DNA from: Pseudoduganella lutea
GTDB taxonomy: Bacteria; Pseudomonadota; Gammaproteobacteria; Burkholderiales; Burkholderiaceae_D
Length of the DNA stretch: 64,000 bases
Reading direction: 5' to 3'
Assembly: GCF_004209755.1 (NCBI RefSeq)
Contig: NZ_CP035913.1
Span: 1,550,001-1,614,000, forward strand
Shown here: in pieces, positions 45,487 through 54,000 of the stretch
Layout of the letters: each line of letters begins with the position of its first letter
Numbering within the stretch: the stretch's first letter is position 1
Position numbers and translations under genes: made by a program
Notes under the pieces: model-generated
The model's database searches: none
Told to the model about the DNA's origin: nothing
The model's input: only the letters and a program-made list of their open reading frames with translations

Positions 45487-45866
45487 GGCTGGCGCTGCAC
45501 GAGCACGTAACGGGTGGCGGCGCCGGGCGACGACAGCAGCCGCAGCCGCACCTTCGTGGGGCGCATCCGCAACGTCAGCACATAGGGAATGGTTTCATCG
45601 AGCGCGACGCCATCGGCCTGCGCATCGTCGAAACGCTGGGCCACCATGAAGTTGTTCATGCACGGCGCCACGCTGGTGAAGAAATGCTGCCCCACCACGC
45701 TGTGCGGCGACAGGCCGGCCGCCTGCGATTCGAAGCGGTTGTAGCGCTGCACGACGGTCGTGTCGTCGAAACCGATGATGCCGAACGTTGCCTCATCGAG
45801 CTGTTCGTCGGTAAGCGTGGCGAGGCGCTGGCCCAGGTCGGGGTGGTCGAAAGCAAGGTCAGTCAT
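45483..45866 (-). CDS. pyp: Photoactive yellow protein homologue
   Basis: A 127-residue PAS-fold blue-light receptor candidate. It aligns without gaps to Halorhodospira halophila PYP over the first 69 residues, as I recall that sequence: Phe28-Gly29, Tyr42-Asn43, Glu46, Gly51, Gly59, Phe62-Phe63 and VAPC with Cys69, the residue that carries p-coumarate. RPTKVRLRLLS matches the PYP end. Positions 50 and 52 (Thr and Arg in the model) are Ala and Leu here, so the photocycle may be tuned differently. No chromophore-synthesis gene lies in the window. It is the first gene of a coupled c-di-GMP operon. Confidence 0.9.
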   Translation of the reverse strand: MTDLAFDHPDLGQRLATLTDEQLDEATFGIIGFDDTTVVQRYNRFESQAAGLSPHSVVGQHFFTSVAPCMNNFMVAQRFDDAQADGVALDETIPYVLTLRMRPTKVRLRLLSSPGAATRYVLVQRQP

Positions 45867-46098
45867 CGTTAACTCCCGGAAACAGAATGCAAACAGACAT
45901 CATCGCACGAATAGGTTGATGTGTGGCAATAGATGCTGACATGGTCACAATTGGCTGTCAATGCACGCACGATTGAAACCAGCAGTTTCGCTCTATAGCA
46001 ACAGGGTTTTTCGAAAGGTAATGGAACGCGGTCCTGTTGCATCCAATGCTACGATCAAAGCTCGAGTCACCAATCAACTCTGGAAAAAAGGAATCATC

Positions 46099-46398
46099 AT
46101 GACCATGACCAAAGCTATCTTCGCAGCAGCCCTGTGCTTCGGCCTGGCCGCTTGCAGCACGACCGACACCTCGAATTCCAGCGGCGCCACCGACAGCTCG
46201 GCAACCGGCTCGAGCACCACGTCGGGCAGCAGCTCGATGGATTCGGGCACCGCGGGCTCCAGCACTTCGGGTACCAGCTCGTCCGGTTCGACCAATTCGA
46301 GCCAGTGGAACCAGAACGGCACCACGTCGCCGACGGCAACGCCGGGCACTTCGCCCAGCAACCCGAGCAACGCGGACGACAACTCGGTGAAAAAGTAA
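46099..46398 (+). CDS. Ser/Thr-rich small lipoprotein
   Basis: A 99-residue protein with signal MTMTKAIFAAALCFGLAAC, lipobox LAAC, then almost pure low-complexity sequence of Ser, Thr, Gly and Ala (TDSSATGSSTTSGSSSMDSG type) ending DDNSVKK. It is probably an outer-membrane or periplasmic lipoprotein of structural kind. AAAAGGA lies before the ATG at 46099. The frame is open upstream to 45961 but without a signal. A strong terminator follows directly. Confidence 0.82.
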   Translation: MTMTKAIFAAALCFGLAACSTTDTSNSSGATDSSATGSSTTSGSSSMDSGTAGSSTSGTSSSGSTNSSQWNQNGTTSPTATPGTSPSNPSNADDNSVKK

Positions 46399-46413
46399 GC
46401 ACCCCTGCAATGA

Positions 46414-46445
46414 AAAATGGCCTGCGCATGCAGGCCATTTTTTTT
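46414..46445 (+). terminator. Rho-independent terminator of the lipoprotein gene
   Basis: AAAATGGCCTGC (46414-46425) pairs with GCAGGCCATTTT (46430-46441) around GCAT, followed by T to 46445. The symmetrical A and T runs let it also serve the convergent GNAT gene. Confidence 0.95.
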
Positions 46446-46535
46446 GGTGCCCACCCGCCGGCAAGACCCTTGGCAAACGACGCTATGCCGCGTGCACCAG
46501 CCCGTGAAGCCAATGCCGCACCAACCCAACGACGG

Positions 46536-47009
46536 TCACGTCCCATGCACCCGTTCGCCGTCCACCGCCAGCCGGTAGCGCAGCTTGGTGCGCTCGCCTT
46601 TCGCATACGTGGCGTACCACGGCGGGATCGGCACCTCTTCCACGAACGTGCAGCCGATCCGCTCCAGCGCGCGCCGACAGCCGGCGTTGTCCGGCGTGGT
46701 GGTGATCCACACGGCGCTCAGGCCGAGATGCGCCGCTTCCGGCAGAAGCGCCCGCACGGCCTGCCCGGCAAATCCCCGCCCGCGAAACGCCGCGTCGACG
46801 GCAAAGCCGATGTGCCCGAGCAGGTGCGTGTACACGTGCGAGTGACCATCGCGCAGGCTGATCGTGCCGACAGGCTCGCCGTCGGCCATGATGTGCCAGC
46901 GCCAGGCCCGCACGCCCCAGGGCGAACTGGCGGCGGTGTAGGCGGCATGCAGCAAGAGCGTCACCTCGGTGGCGCATGCTTGCGGGGTTGCTTCGGCGGT
47001 GTGTGACAA
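46536..47009 (-). CDS. GNAT-family acetyltransferase
   Basis: A protein of up to 157 residues. DGEPVGTISLRDGHSHVYTH, then IGFAVDAAFRGRGFAGQAVR with the acetyl-CoA motif (R/Q-x-x-G-x-G/A), and TPDNAGCRRALERIGCTFVE near the end are GNAT features. The start is uncertain: a TTG at 47009 opens the frame, while a GTG at 46964 (VTLLLHAAY) fits the domain edge better. The C-terminal 40 residues contain a Tyr/Trp patch (PIPPWYATYAKGE). Substrate unknown. Divergent from the CAP-domain gene. Confidence 0.78.
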   Translation of the reverse strand: MSHTAEATPQACATEVTLLLHAAYTAASSPWGVRAWRWHIMADGEPVGTISLRDGHSHVYTHLLGHIGFAVDAAFRGRGFAGQAVRALLPEAAHLGLSAVWITTTPDNAGCRRALERIGCTFVEEVPIPPWYATYAKGERTKLRYRLAVDGERVHGT

Positions 47010-47010
47010 G

Positions 47011-47035
47011 ATCGGACAGGATCGGACAGGATCGG
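47011..47035 (+). repeat. Short tandem repeat ATCGGACAGG
   Basis: Two and a half exact 10-base copies (47011-47035) lie in the gap between the divergent GNAT and CAP-domain genes. A 10-base period places each copy on the same DNA face. They may bind a regulator or only reflect slippage. Confidence 0.75.
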
Positions 47036-47140
47036 CGGCAGAACGTAACGAGCCGCCAGCTTACCACCGGCATCGGCATTGCACTCTTGTCGCACGCCCC
47101 CATTTGCGGCAAGATCGCTCTTTGTGCCGCAAATCCATCG

Positions 47141-48007
47141 ATGTTTACATCATCTTTCAACAATATTAACAAACAGCTGCTTTTGCTGCAGCTCGCGCTC
47201 GCGCCTGCGGCAGCCATTGCGCTGCCGTCACAAAAGCCGCTCGGTGCACCGCTGGCCACGTTGATCAACGCATATCGCGCCGCGCCCGGCACCTGCGCCG
47301 GCACGCCGGCCGCTCCCATGCCACCGCTTGCCGTGGAAGCCGCGTTGTCGCAGATCCGCATCGTTTCCGGGACATTCCTCGAACCGGCGCTGGAACAGGC
47401 CGGATACCCGGTCGAGCATGCCGAAGCACTGTTCATTTCCGGCGCCGCCGACGCGGCCGAGGCCATGCAGGCGCTGCGCGAGAAATACTGCACGCGCCTC
47501 CTGGGCACGGAAGTTTCCGCCGTCGGCACGATCCGCGTGGCCGACGGCTGGCACGTGGTGCTGGCGCGCCCCGAGCGGCGCGAACTGCCGGCACCGGAAG
47601 GCATCGGCGAGGAAACGCTGGCGGCCGTGAATGCCGCTCGCGCCACGCCGCGCCAGTGCGGCGATGAACGATTCGGTCCCGCGCCGCCGCTGCGCCTGAA
47701 CCGCGCCCTCGATGTGGCCGCCCGGTCGCACAGCGAATACATGGCGCAGGTGCGCTGGTTCCAGCACCAGCAAAAGAACGGCAGCGTGGTGGGCGACCGG
47801 GCGCTGCGCGCCGGTTACCGCTGGCGCACGATCGGCGAGAACATCGCCTCCGGCCAGCGCACCGCGCAGGAAGCCGTGCAGGGCTGGCTCGACAGCCCGG
47901 GCCACTGCGCCAACATCATGAACGCCGCGTTCGTGGAAATGGGCGTCGGCTATGCCGTCAACCCGGCGCGCGGCACGCTGTACTGGACCCAGGTACTCGC
48001 GCGCTGA
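47141..48007 (+). CDS. CAP-domain (SCP/PR-1) secreted protein
   Basis: A 288-residue exported protein with a signal sequence near LLLLQLALAPAAAIALP. The CAP domain occupies about residues 160-288: ETLAAVNAARATPRQCGDER, LDVAARSHSEYMAQ with the first His, YRWRTIGENIASGQRTAQEA (the GEN motif), and WLDSPGHCANIMNAAFVEMG. Cys residues are placed for disulphides. CAP proteins have varied extracellular roles and I cannot assign one. The first 130 residues form an additional, unrecognised domain (LSQIRIVSGTFLEPALEQAG). Confidence 0.9.
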   Translation: MFTSSFNNINKQLLLLQLALAPAAAIALPSQKPLGAPLATLINAYRAAPGTCAGTPAAPMPPLAVEAALSQIRIVSGTFLEPALEQAGYPVEHAEALFISGAADAAEAMQALREKYCTRLLGTEVSAVGTIRVADGWHVVLARPERRELPAPEGIGEETLAAVNAARATPRQCGDERFGPAPPLRLNRALDVAARSHSEYMAQVRWFQHQQKNGSVVGDRALRAGYRWRTIGENIASGQRTAQEAVQGWLDSPGHCANIMNAAFVEMGVGYAVNPARGTLYWTQVLAR

Positions 48008-48021
48008 CGGATCGGTCGTCA

Positions 48022-48450
48022 TCACAGCGAATTGCGCACATCCTTCACGGCCTGCGCCGCCGCGCGGGCAATCTCGGCGATGTCCTGGTCGCGCCGCCGG
48101 TCGAGCCAGCGCACCACGCCCCCCAGCAGCCACCACGCGGGCAGCGCCGCGACCACCAGCATGGGCACGCCCACGATGGCCACGCCGAGCGACGCATCGA
48201 TGCCGCACAGCGCCATCACCGACCCGGCGGAAACAAACAGCGTGGGCCACCACGAATGCACCGCAGCCAGCAGGAATGGCCCGGCAATGGCGGCCATGGC
48301 GATCGCGCAGGTGAAACGCACCCACCCCTCGCGGCGCGTGCGGGGCCACATGAACAGGAACGTCAACGCACACGCGAGGGCGCCGGCCAGCAACGGCGCC
48401 GCAAAGATTGTGAGAAGCGCGCTGCCGGCTGCGCCGAGTTCGATGGTCAT
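48022..48450 (-). CDS. Unrecognised four-helix membrane protein
   Basis: A 142-residue protein with about four hydrophobic segments: LTIFAAPLLAGALACALTFLF, FTCAIAMAAIAGPFLLAAVH, LFVSAGSVMALCGIDASLG, and VAIVGVPMLVVAALPAWWLL. The C-terminal tail is charged (RRRDQDIAEIARAAAQAVKD). Size and topology resemble phage holin-like or prophage membrane proteins, and the gene stands beside a phage-type repressor, but the identity is unproven. It converges with the CAP-domain gene and is divergent from the repressor at 48615. Confidence 0.7.
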   Translation of the reverse strand: MTIELGAAGSALLTIFAAPLLAGALACALTFLFMWPRTRREGWVRFTCAIAMAAIAGPFLLAAVHSWWPTLFVSAGSVMALCGIDASLGVAIVGVPMLVVAALPAWWLLGGVVRWLDRRRDQDIAEIARAAAQAVKDVRNSL

Positions 48451-48543
48451 GGTGCCTGGTCTCCTGGTGTGTTTCGCCGGCCCGGTGTTGTTTTTGATTG
48501 CTTGAGTGAACGCAAATAAACATCAGGCCGCTTGCAACCGACT

Positions 48544-48580
48544 TTAGCAAATGCTATATTCCGAGTCAAGCGTTTGCTAA
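48544..48580. promoter_or_regulatory. Inverted-repeat operator upstream of the S24 repressor
   Basis: TTAGCAAATGC (48544-48554) and GCGTTTGCTAA (48570-48580) are inverted with one mismatch in 11, separated by 15 bases. AT-rich TATATT lies between them. The position, 35-70 bases before the repressor ATG in an otherwise GC-rich area, fits autoregulation by the repressor or control of the divergent membrane-protein gene. Confidence 0.7.
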
Positions 48581-48614
48581 TCTATCGAAACCACCCATCG
48601 ATTCAACAGATTTC

Positions 48615-49328
48615 ATGAACATCTATCAACACCGACGAGAGCGGCTCAATGCCCTGATCCGCGACCAATATGACGGCATCCGCAAGGTGCTGGCCGATGC
48701 CAGCGGCTGGAGCGAGGCGCGCCTGTCCCAGATCCTGTCTTCCACCTACCGCGAAGGCCGGGCCTTCAGCGAAAAGATCGCCCGCAAGCTGGAAAGCGAC
48801 CTGGCGTTGCCGGCCATGTTCTTCGATCACGGCGCGATCGCACCGGCCGAGGATGCATCGCTGGCGCCGGTATTCCTGCGCGTGCGCCCGATCGATGCGC
48901 ACAGTCATGGCATCGTGCAGATCCGGCGCGTGCGACTGCGGCTTTCCGCCGGCATCGTCGGTTTCGCGGTCGAGCCCGACGAAGAAGCGGGCGGCTCCTT
49001 CAGCGTGGAAACCGAATGGCTGGCGCGCAACCGCTTCGCCCCGGAAGACCTGATCGCCCTCGAAGTAACGGGAGAAAGCATGGAGCCGCGCCTGCATCGC
49101 GGCGACCTCGTGGTGGTGAACACGGCCGACAAGTCGCCGGCCGACGGCCAGGTATTCGCCGTCAACTACGAAGGCGAGGCGGTGGTGAAGCGGCTCCTGC
49201 GCGATGCGGGCCACTGGTGGCTCACCTCCGACAACCCCGACCAGCGACGCTTTCCCCGCAAGCTGTGCGATGGCGTCACGTGCCTGCTGATCGGCCGCGT
49301 GGTGATGAAGAAAAGCGAGAACATCTGA
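48615..49328 (+). CDS. S24-family repressor (LexA/CI-like)
   Basis: A 237-residue protein. An N-terminal HTH-like region (residues about 8-60: LIRDQYDGIRKVLADASGWS, EARLSQILSSTYREGRAFSE) precedes a peptidase S24 domain: VTGESMEPRLHRGDLVVVN with Ser155 and EGEAVVKRLLRDAG with Lys192 as the catalytic dyad. It resembles phage CI-type proteins that are self-cleaved on RecA activation, but the cleavage site cannot be confirmed by eye. The gene stop overlaps the next start (TGATG). An inverted-repeat operator lies upstream. No integrase, excisionase or structural phage genes are close by. Confidence 0.88.
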   Translation: MNIYQHRRERLNALIRDQYDGIRKVLADASGWSEARLSQILSSTYREGRAFSEKIARKLESDLALPAMFFDHGAIAPAEDASLAPVFLRVRPIDAHSHGIVQIRRVRLRLSAGIVGFAVEPDEEAGGSFSVETEWLARNRFAPEDLIALEVTGESMEPRLHRGDLVVVNTADKSPADGQVFAVNYEGEAVVKRLLRDAGHWWLTSDNPDQRRFPRKLCDGVTCLLIGRVVMKKSENI

Positions 49329-49735
49329 TGGCGGAACGCCGCCTCGCCTGCGCGTTCGTCGATGGCGTGGACAACGCCGGCACGCAGTCGCTGCACTTCA
49401 TTGGCGGCGCGCCCGACCGTATCCGGCTGGAAGGGCCCGGCGCCGTCGGCGAACTGTGCATCTGGGTGGTGGTCGAAGCCCGCATGGCGGCGCCGCTGCG
49501 CAAGCTGGCGCTGTCGCTGCGGGCGCACGGCCAGGAAATCGACTGGATCACCTACGAAGACGCAGCCGTGGCGGCCCCCGCCGGTCGCCCCGAGGCCACG
49601 TATGTCGTCGACCACATCTTTACCATTCCCCACTGGCTCACGTTCCGCGATTGCGTCTTCGAAGTGCGCGCCGCCGGCGACAACGCCCCGATCGGCAGCG
49701 CCACGCTCACATTGGAGCTGCCCCCGCCGTTCTAA
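49328..49735 (+). CDS. Unrecognised protein coupled to the S24 repressor
   Basis: A 135-residue protein, MAERRLACAFVDGVDNAGTQ... It looks like a compact beta-rich domain (VGELCIWVVVEARMAAPLRK, FTIPHWLTFRDCVFEVRAAG) ending LELPPPF, with no signal or membrane helix. The ATG at 49328 overlaps the repressor's stop by 1 base, so it is translationally coupled and probably functions with the repressor, as an effector, inhibitor or target. The C-terminal 4 bases overlap the convergent acyltransferase gene. I do not recognise a family. Confidence 0.72.
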   Translation: MAERRLACAFVDGVDNAGTQSLHFIGGAPDRIRLEGPGAVGELCIWVVVEARMAAPLRKLALSLRAHGQEIDWITYEDAAVAAPAGRPEATYVVDHIFTIPHWLTFRDCVFEVRAAGDNAPIGSATLTLELPPPF

Positions 49736-50739
49736 GCCGCCTTGCGCTCCTGCAGCGGCATTTCATCACGCCCCCATCGCTGGTTCAGCCAGCGCCGCGC
49801 CGGCCTTTCCACGAGGTGGAATGACAGCATGCCCAGACATAGCGACAGCAGGAGACCGGCGATGCGCTGGTGCCACGCATCGCCGCCGAAGAGGTAGGCC
49901 GGCTGCTGCCACAGATACAATGAATACGACCACAGGCCCAGCATCCGCAGTGGCTGCCAAGACAGCACGCGCTGCACGATCGGGGCCGTCGAAGGCAACA
50001 GGTTCACGGCCAGTGCGAACAGCAGGCCACCCGCGTAGGTCTGCACCAGCACTGGCACCGACCACCATTGCGTGAGCAGCGCCGCACCGAAGATTGCGCA
50101 CCACGCCGGCGCAGGCACCGCGATCCGGCGCGCGCCGATGGCCAGGTACAGGAACGCAGACGCGCACAGGGTGAATGCCGCCACCTCGGTATGCAGCAGC
50201 ATGCCGGTCAGCGCCCGCCCGTCGTAATGGCGCACATACCAGATACCCGCCGCGATGCTGGCCCCCAGGCACAGCGCAACGGCCAGCAGCATCCGCCTGC
50301 CGGACCGCCCCACGGCGACCGCCAGTGCCGCCAGCAGCAGGTAGCTGTGCTCTTCCACGCACAGGGACCAGAAATGCCCTACCGGCAGCACCGCGCGTCC
50401 CAGCTCGCCGGGAAAATAATTGAACGTGAAGGTGGCGGCGGCCAGCAGTTCGGCCCACGACACTGGCATGCCCAGCATCGCGCAGACCAGCACCACGGTC
50501 ACGAGAAACACGTACGCGGCGGGGAAGATGCGGGCGATGCGCCGGCGCAGGAACTGACCGGCCGGCACGCGCTGCGTGATCAGTAGCCGCACCATCAGGA
50601 AACCGGACAGCGCGAAAAACAGCCGCACGCCGACGGCTCCCATGTTCATCCCTGGCACCGGCAGGAAGTGGCCGACCAGCAGCAACAGGATCGCCAGCCC
50701 GCGCCAACCGTCGAGATATGTAAGCTGTTCCGCGCGCAT
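49732..50739 (-). CDS. Acyltransferase 3 family membrane protein
   Basis: A 335-residue protein with ten or so membrane segments. MRAEQLTYLDGWRGLAILLL with the WRG motif, VGVRLFFALSGFLMVRLLIT, RIARIFPAAYVFLVTV and HFWSLCVEEHSYLLLAALAV with the family's SLxxEE-type motif identify it as an O-acyltransferase of the OafA/YrhL group that decorates surface sugars. GGAGAG lies before the ATG at 50739. The frame to 50886 is not used. Divergent from the large DUF4450-like gene, so the two may act on the same envelope or polysaccharide. Confidence 0.9.
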   Translation of the reverse strand: MRAEQLTYLDGWRGLAILLLLVGHFLPVPGMNMGAVGVRLFFALSGFLMVRLLITQRVPAGQFLRRRIARIFPAAYVFLVTVVLVCAMLGMPVSWAELLAAATFTFNYFPGELGRAVLPVGHFWSLCVEEHSYLLLAALAVAVGRSGRRMLLAVALCLGASIAAGIWYVRHYDGRALTGMLLHTEVAAFTLCASAFLYLAIGARRIAVPAPAWCAIFGAALLTQWWSVPVLVQTYAGGLLFALAVNLLPSTAPIVQRVLSWQPLRMLGLWSYSLYLWQQPAYLFGGDAWHQRIAGLLLSLCLGMLSFHLVERPARRWLNQRWGRDEMPLQERKAA

Positions 50740-51038
50740 GCACTCTCCAGAAGAATTGAACATCGGTGTTGTTGCGCGTGGCGAGGAAGATGGCACCGGC
50801 CCTAGCCGCCCTGGCAGCACGCCGTGCCGGCCGGCCCCCTTTAATGTCCAATCGCATTGCAAGTCGCACAGCAAGACAATTGTCATTTTTTATTTGATTA
50901 TTGGCAAGTTCCTGGACTTCCGGTGTTGTATCCAAAGCGCCTGGCATGACACGAGTTTTGAAAAACACATCCGATCAACCACGTGACTAATGCAGGCACG
51001 CCAGCCAACGATCGGAAATTTTCCGCTACCGTTGCCCG

Positions 51039-54000
51039 ATGAGCATACGATTCGCAATCTCCCTGGCCTGCCTGCTCGCGGGCGTGCATTGGGCACCTGA
51101 CGCGGCGCACGCGGCGCAACCCTACAAGCCCGAGGCCCCGTCCCTCGCGCCGAATTTGCAGGGGCGGCTCGAGCGCCCGTTGCGCTACCGGCCCGAAGGC
51201 GCGGACTTCGTGATCGACGATGGCCGCGAATTCTTCAACCGCCCGCTTTATGGCGGCAACACGGCGTTCCGCGTCGACGGCGGCGACCGGCCGGAATTCG
51301 CGCTGTACCTGCCGGGCCGCGGTGGCAACCTGAGGCTGGGCGTGCGCACCGCGGCCAGCACCTTGTGGCTGCACGAGGCACGCAGCGTGCAGGCGCGCTA
51401 CCGCCCCGGCGAGCTGCATTACGAGATCGCCGATGCCGCGCTGGGCGCAACCGGGCGGCTGAAAGTGGCGGCGGTAGCCTATGCCGCCACCGAGGGTCTG
51501 GCGGTGGAAGTGCGTGGCGAGGGCCTGCCGGCGGATGCGGAACTGGTATTCGCCTTCGGCCCCGGCAACGGCCAGCGTGGGCGCCGTGACGGCGACATCG
51601 GCACCGAGCGCGTGCCCATCGGCGAATACTTCCAGTTCACGCCGGCCTTTGCGCGCGGCGCGAAGTTCGATATGACGGGCAATGGCTTCACGGTCGTCAC
51701 GCCGAAGGCCACGATCAGCGCCACCGCCAGCCTGCCGGCGCAAATGGGCAAGGCCGATGCCAGCCAGTGGAACGCCCTGCCCGCCCTGCTGTCGTCACGC
51801 GCGGCAAGCGATGAACACGTGGCTGTCGGCCGCGTGCCGCTGGGCACGCAACCCGTGCACCTGGCCCTGCAGGTCACCGCGCGCGAACAGCCGAAGGAAG
51901 GGGCGCGCGAACTTTCCGTGTATCGCGAAGCGGGCGCCAGCGCGGAGACGAAAAGACCGCAAGCGCTGCTGCCCCGCTTCGCGCCAGCCGAGCTGCCGCA
52001 ACGCTTTGCCGACGCCACGCGCCACTTCGCGCAGCTGCGCAACCAAGTGCGCATCGACACGCCCGACCCTTACCTGAACGCGGCGATGGGCGCGTTGAAC
52101 GTGGCCGCGGACGCCGTGTGGGACGATACCCAGCAAGCCATCATGCACGGCGCCGTGGCATGGCGCAGCAGGCTGCTGGGCTGGCGCGGCCCGTATGCGC
52201 TCGATGCGCTGGGCTGGCACGACCGCTTCCGCCGCAATGCCGACGGGTGGACCGTGCAGCAGAACACGACGCCCGTCTCCACCAAGGTGCCGCCGCCCGA
52301 ACAGGCCACGAACCTGGCCCGCAACCGCGCGGGCATGCACACGAACGGCAACCTCACGCAGTCGCACTACGACATGAACATCGGTTTCGTCGATGCGGTA
52401 ATGCGCCACCTTCTGTGGACCGGCGACATGGATTACGCCCGCGCCGTGTGGCCCGTGCTGGAGCGCCACCTGGCGTGGGAACGCCGCCTGTTCCGCCGCG
52501 AGTTCGGCCCGTCGAAACTGCCGCTGTACGATGCCTACGCCGCCATCTGGGCCAGCGACGACCTGTTCTACAACGGCGGCGGCGCCACCCACACCACCGC
52601 CTACAACGCCTGGCACAACGCGATGGCCGCGCGCATCACGACAATGATCGGCAAGGACCCGGCACCGTACGAAGCGGAAGCGCAGGCGATCCACCATGCG
52701 ATGCGCGAGCAGCTGTGGATGCCGGAGCGCGGCGCGTTCGCCGAATACCGCGACGCGCTCGGCCAGCAACTGCTGCACCCCAGCTACGCCGTATGGAGCT
52801 TCTACCACACGCTCGATTCGCGGGTGCCCACACGCTTCGAAGCGGCGCGCATGGCGGCCGACCTGGACCGCCACCTGCGCCCCATCCCCGTGCGCGGCCC
52901 CGGCGTGCCGGCCGACCGGCCCTACGCGGTGCTGCCCACGTCGGACTGGATGCCCTACACGTGGTCGATCAACAACGTGGTCATGTCCGAGAACCTGCAC
53001 ACGGCGCTCGCCTACTGGCAGGCCGGCCGCGCCGAAACCGCGTTCACGCTGGCGAAAGGCGCGCTGCTGGCCAGCCTGTACATGGGCATCAGCCCGGGCA
53101 ATATCGGCAGCATGAATTACCTCGACGTGTACCGCCGCGAATCGCAGCGCGACTTCGCCGATGGTTCGGGCGTGATGTCGCGCGCGCTCGTCGAAGGCCT
53201 GTTCGGCGTGCAGCCCGACGCGCTGGCCGGCGTGCTCACCGTGCGCCCCGGCCTGCCGCGCGCCTGGCACCATGCGCGCCTCGACCACCCGGACGTGGGC
53301 GTTGCCTACCGCCGCGACGGCAACCGCGAAACATGGCAGATCAGCCAGAACGGCAAGCGCTTCAGGCAGTTGTCGCTGCAGGTGCCGGCACGCGCCGGCA
53401 AGGTGGCCGGCGTGACGGTGGACGGCAAGCCGGCGCGCTGGCAAGCCGAGGCCGACGCGGTCGACACGCCACGCCTGCTCGTCGACGTGCCGCTGGGCGC
53501 CGCCGCGAAGATCGACATCGCCTGGCGCGGCGAAACCATCCACGGCGACCGTGCCGCGCCGGCCGGCCCCGAACCGCGCGAAGGGTTCACCCAGGTGCGC
53601 CAGGGTGACTTCACCTGGTGGCGCCCTGCTGCACGACCGGCTCCGGAAACCGCGTGCACGCTCGAAGGCCCGGGGTGGACAGCCGGGCCGCCCGTGCGCC
53701 CGCGCCACGTCGACCTGGCGGGCGCCTTCAACGACCGCGTGACGGAACTGTTCAAGCCCTTCAAGTACCTGTCGCCCCGCTCGCCGCACGTGACGCTGGC
53801 CCTGCCCGCGCAAGGCGCCGGCGCCTGGGCCGGCCACGTCAACGACCTGCCCCGGCTCGACGACGCCGGCCTGCGCGCGCTCGGCGGCACGCTGCGCCTG
53901 CCGAACGGGCTGACGTTCGCCACGCCCGCCAGCGGCGCCAACGTCGTCTTTACTTCGCAGTGGGACAACTACCCGCGCGCCGTTACCGTGCCGCTGTCCG

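Noticed and set aside
48022..49735. Prophage
   Set aside because: Only a repressor-like gene and a holin-like membrane protein are seen; there is no integrase, terminase, capsid or attachment site.
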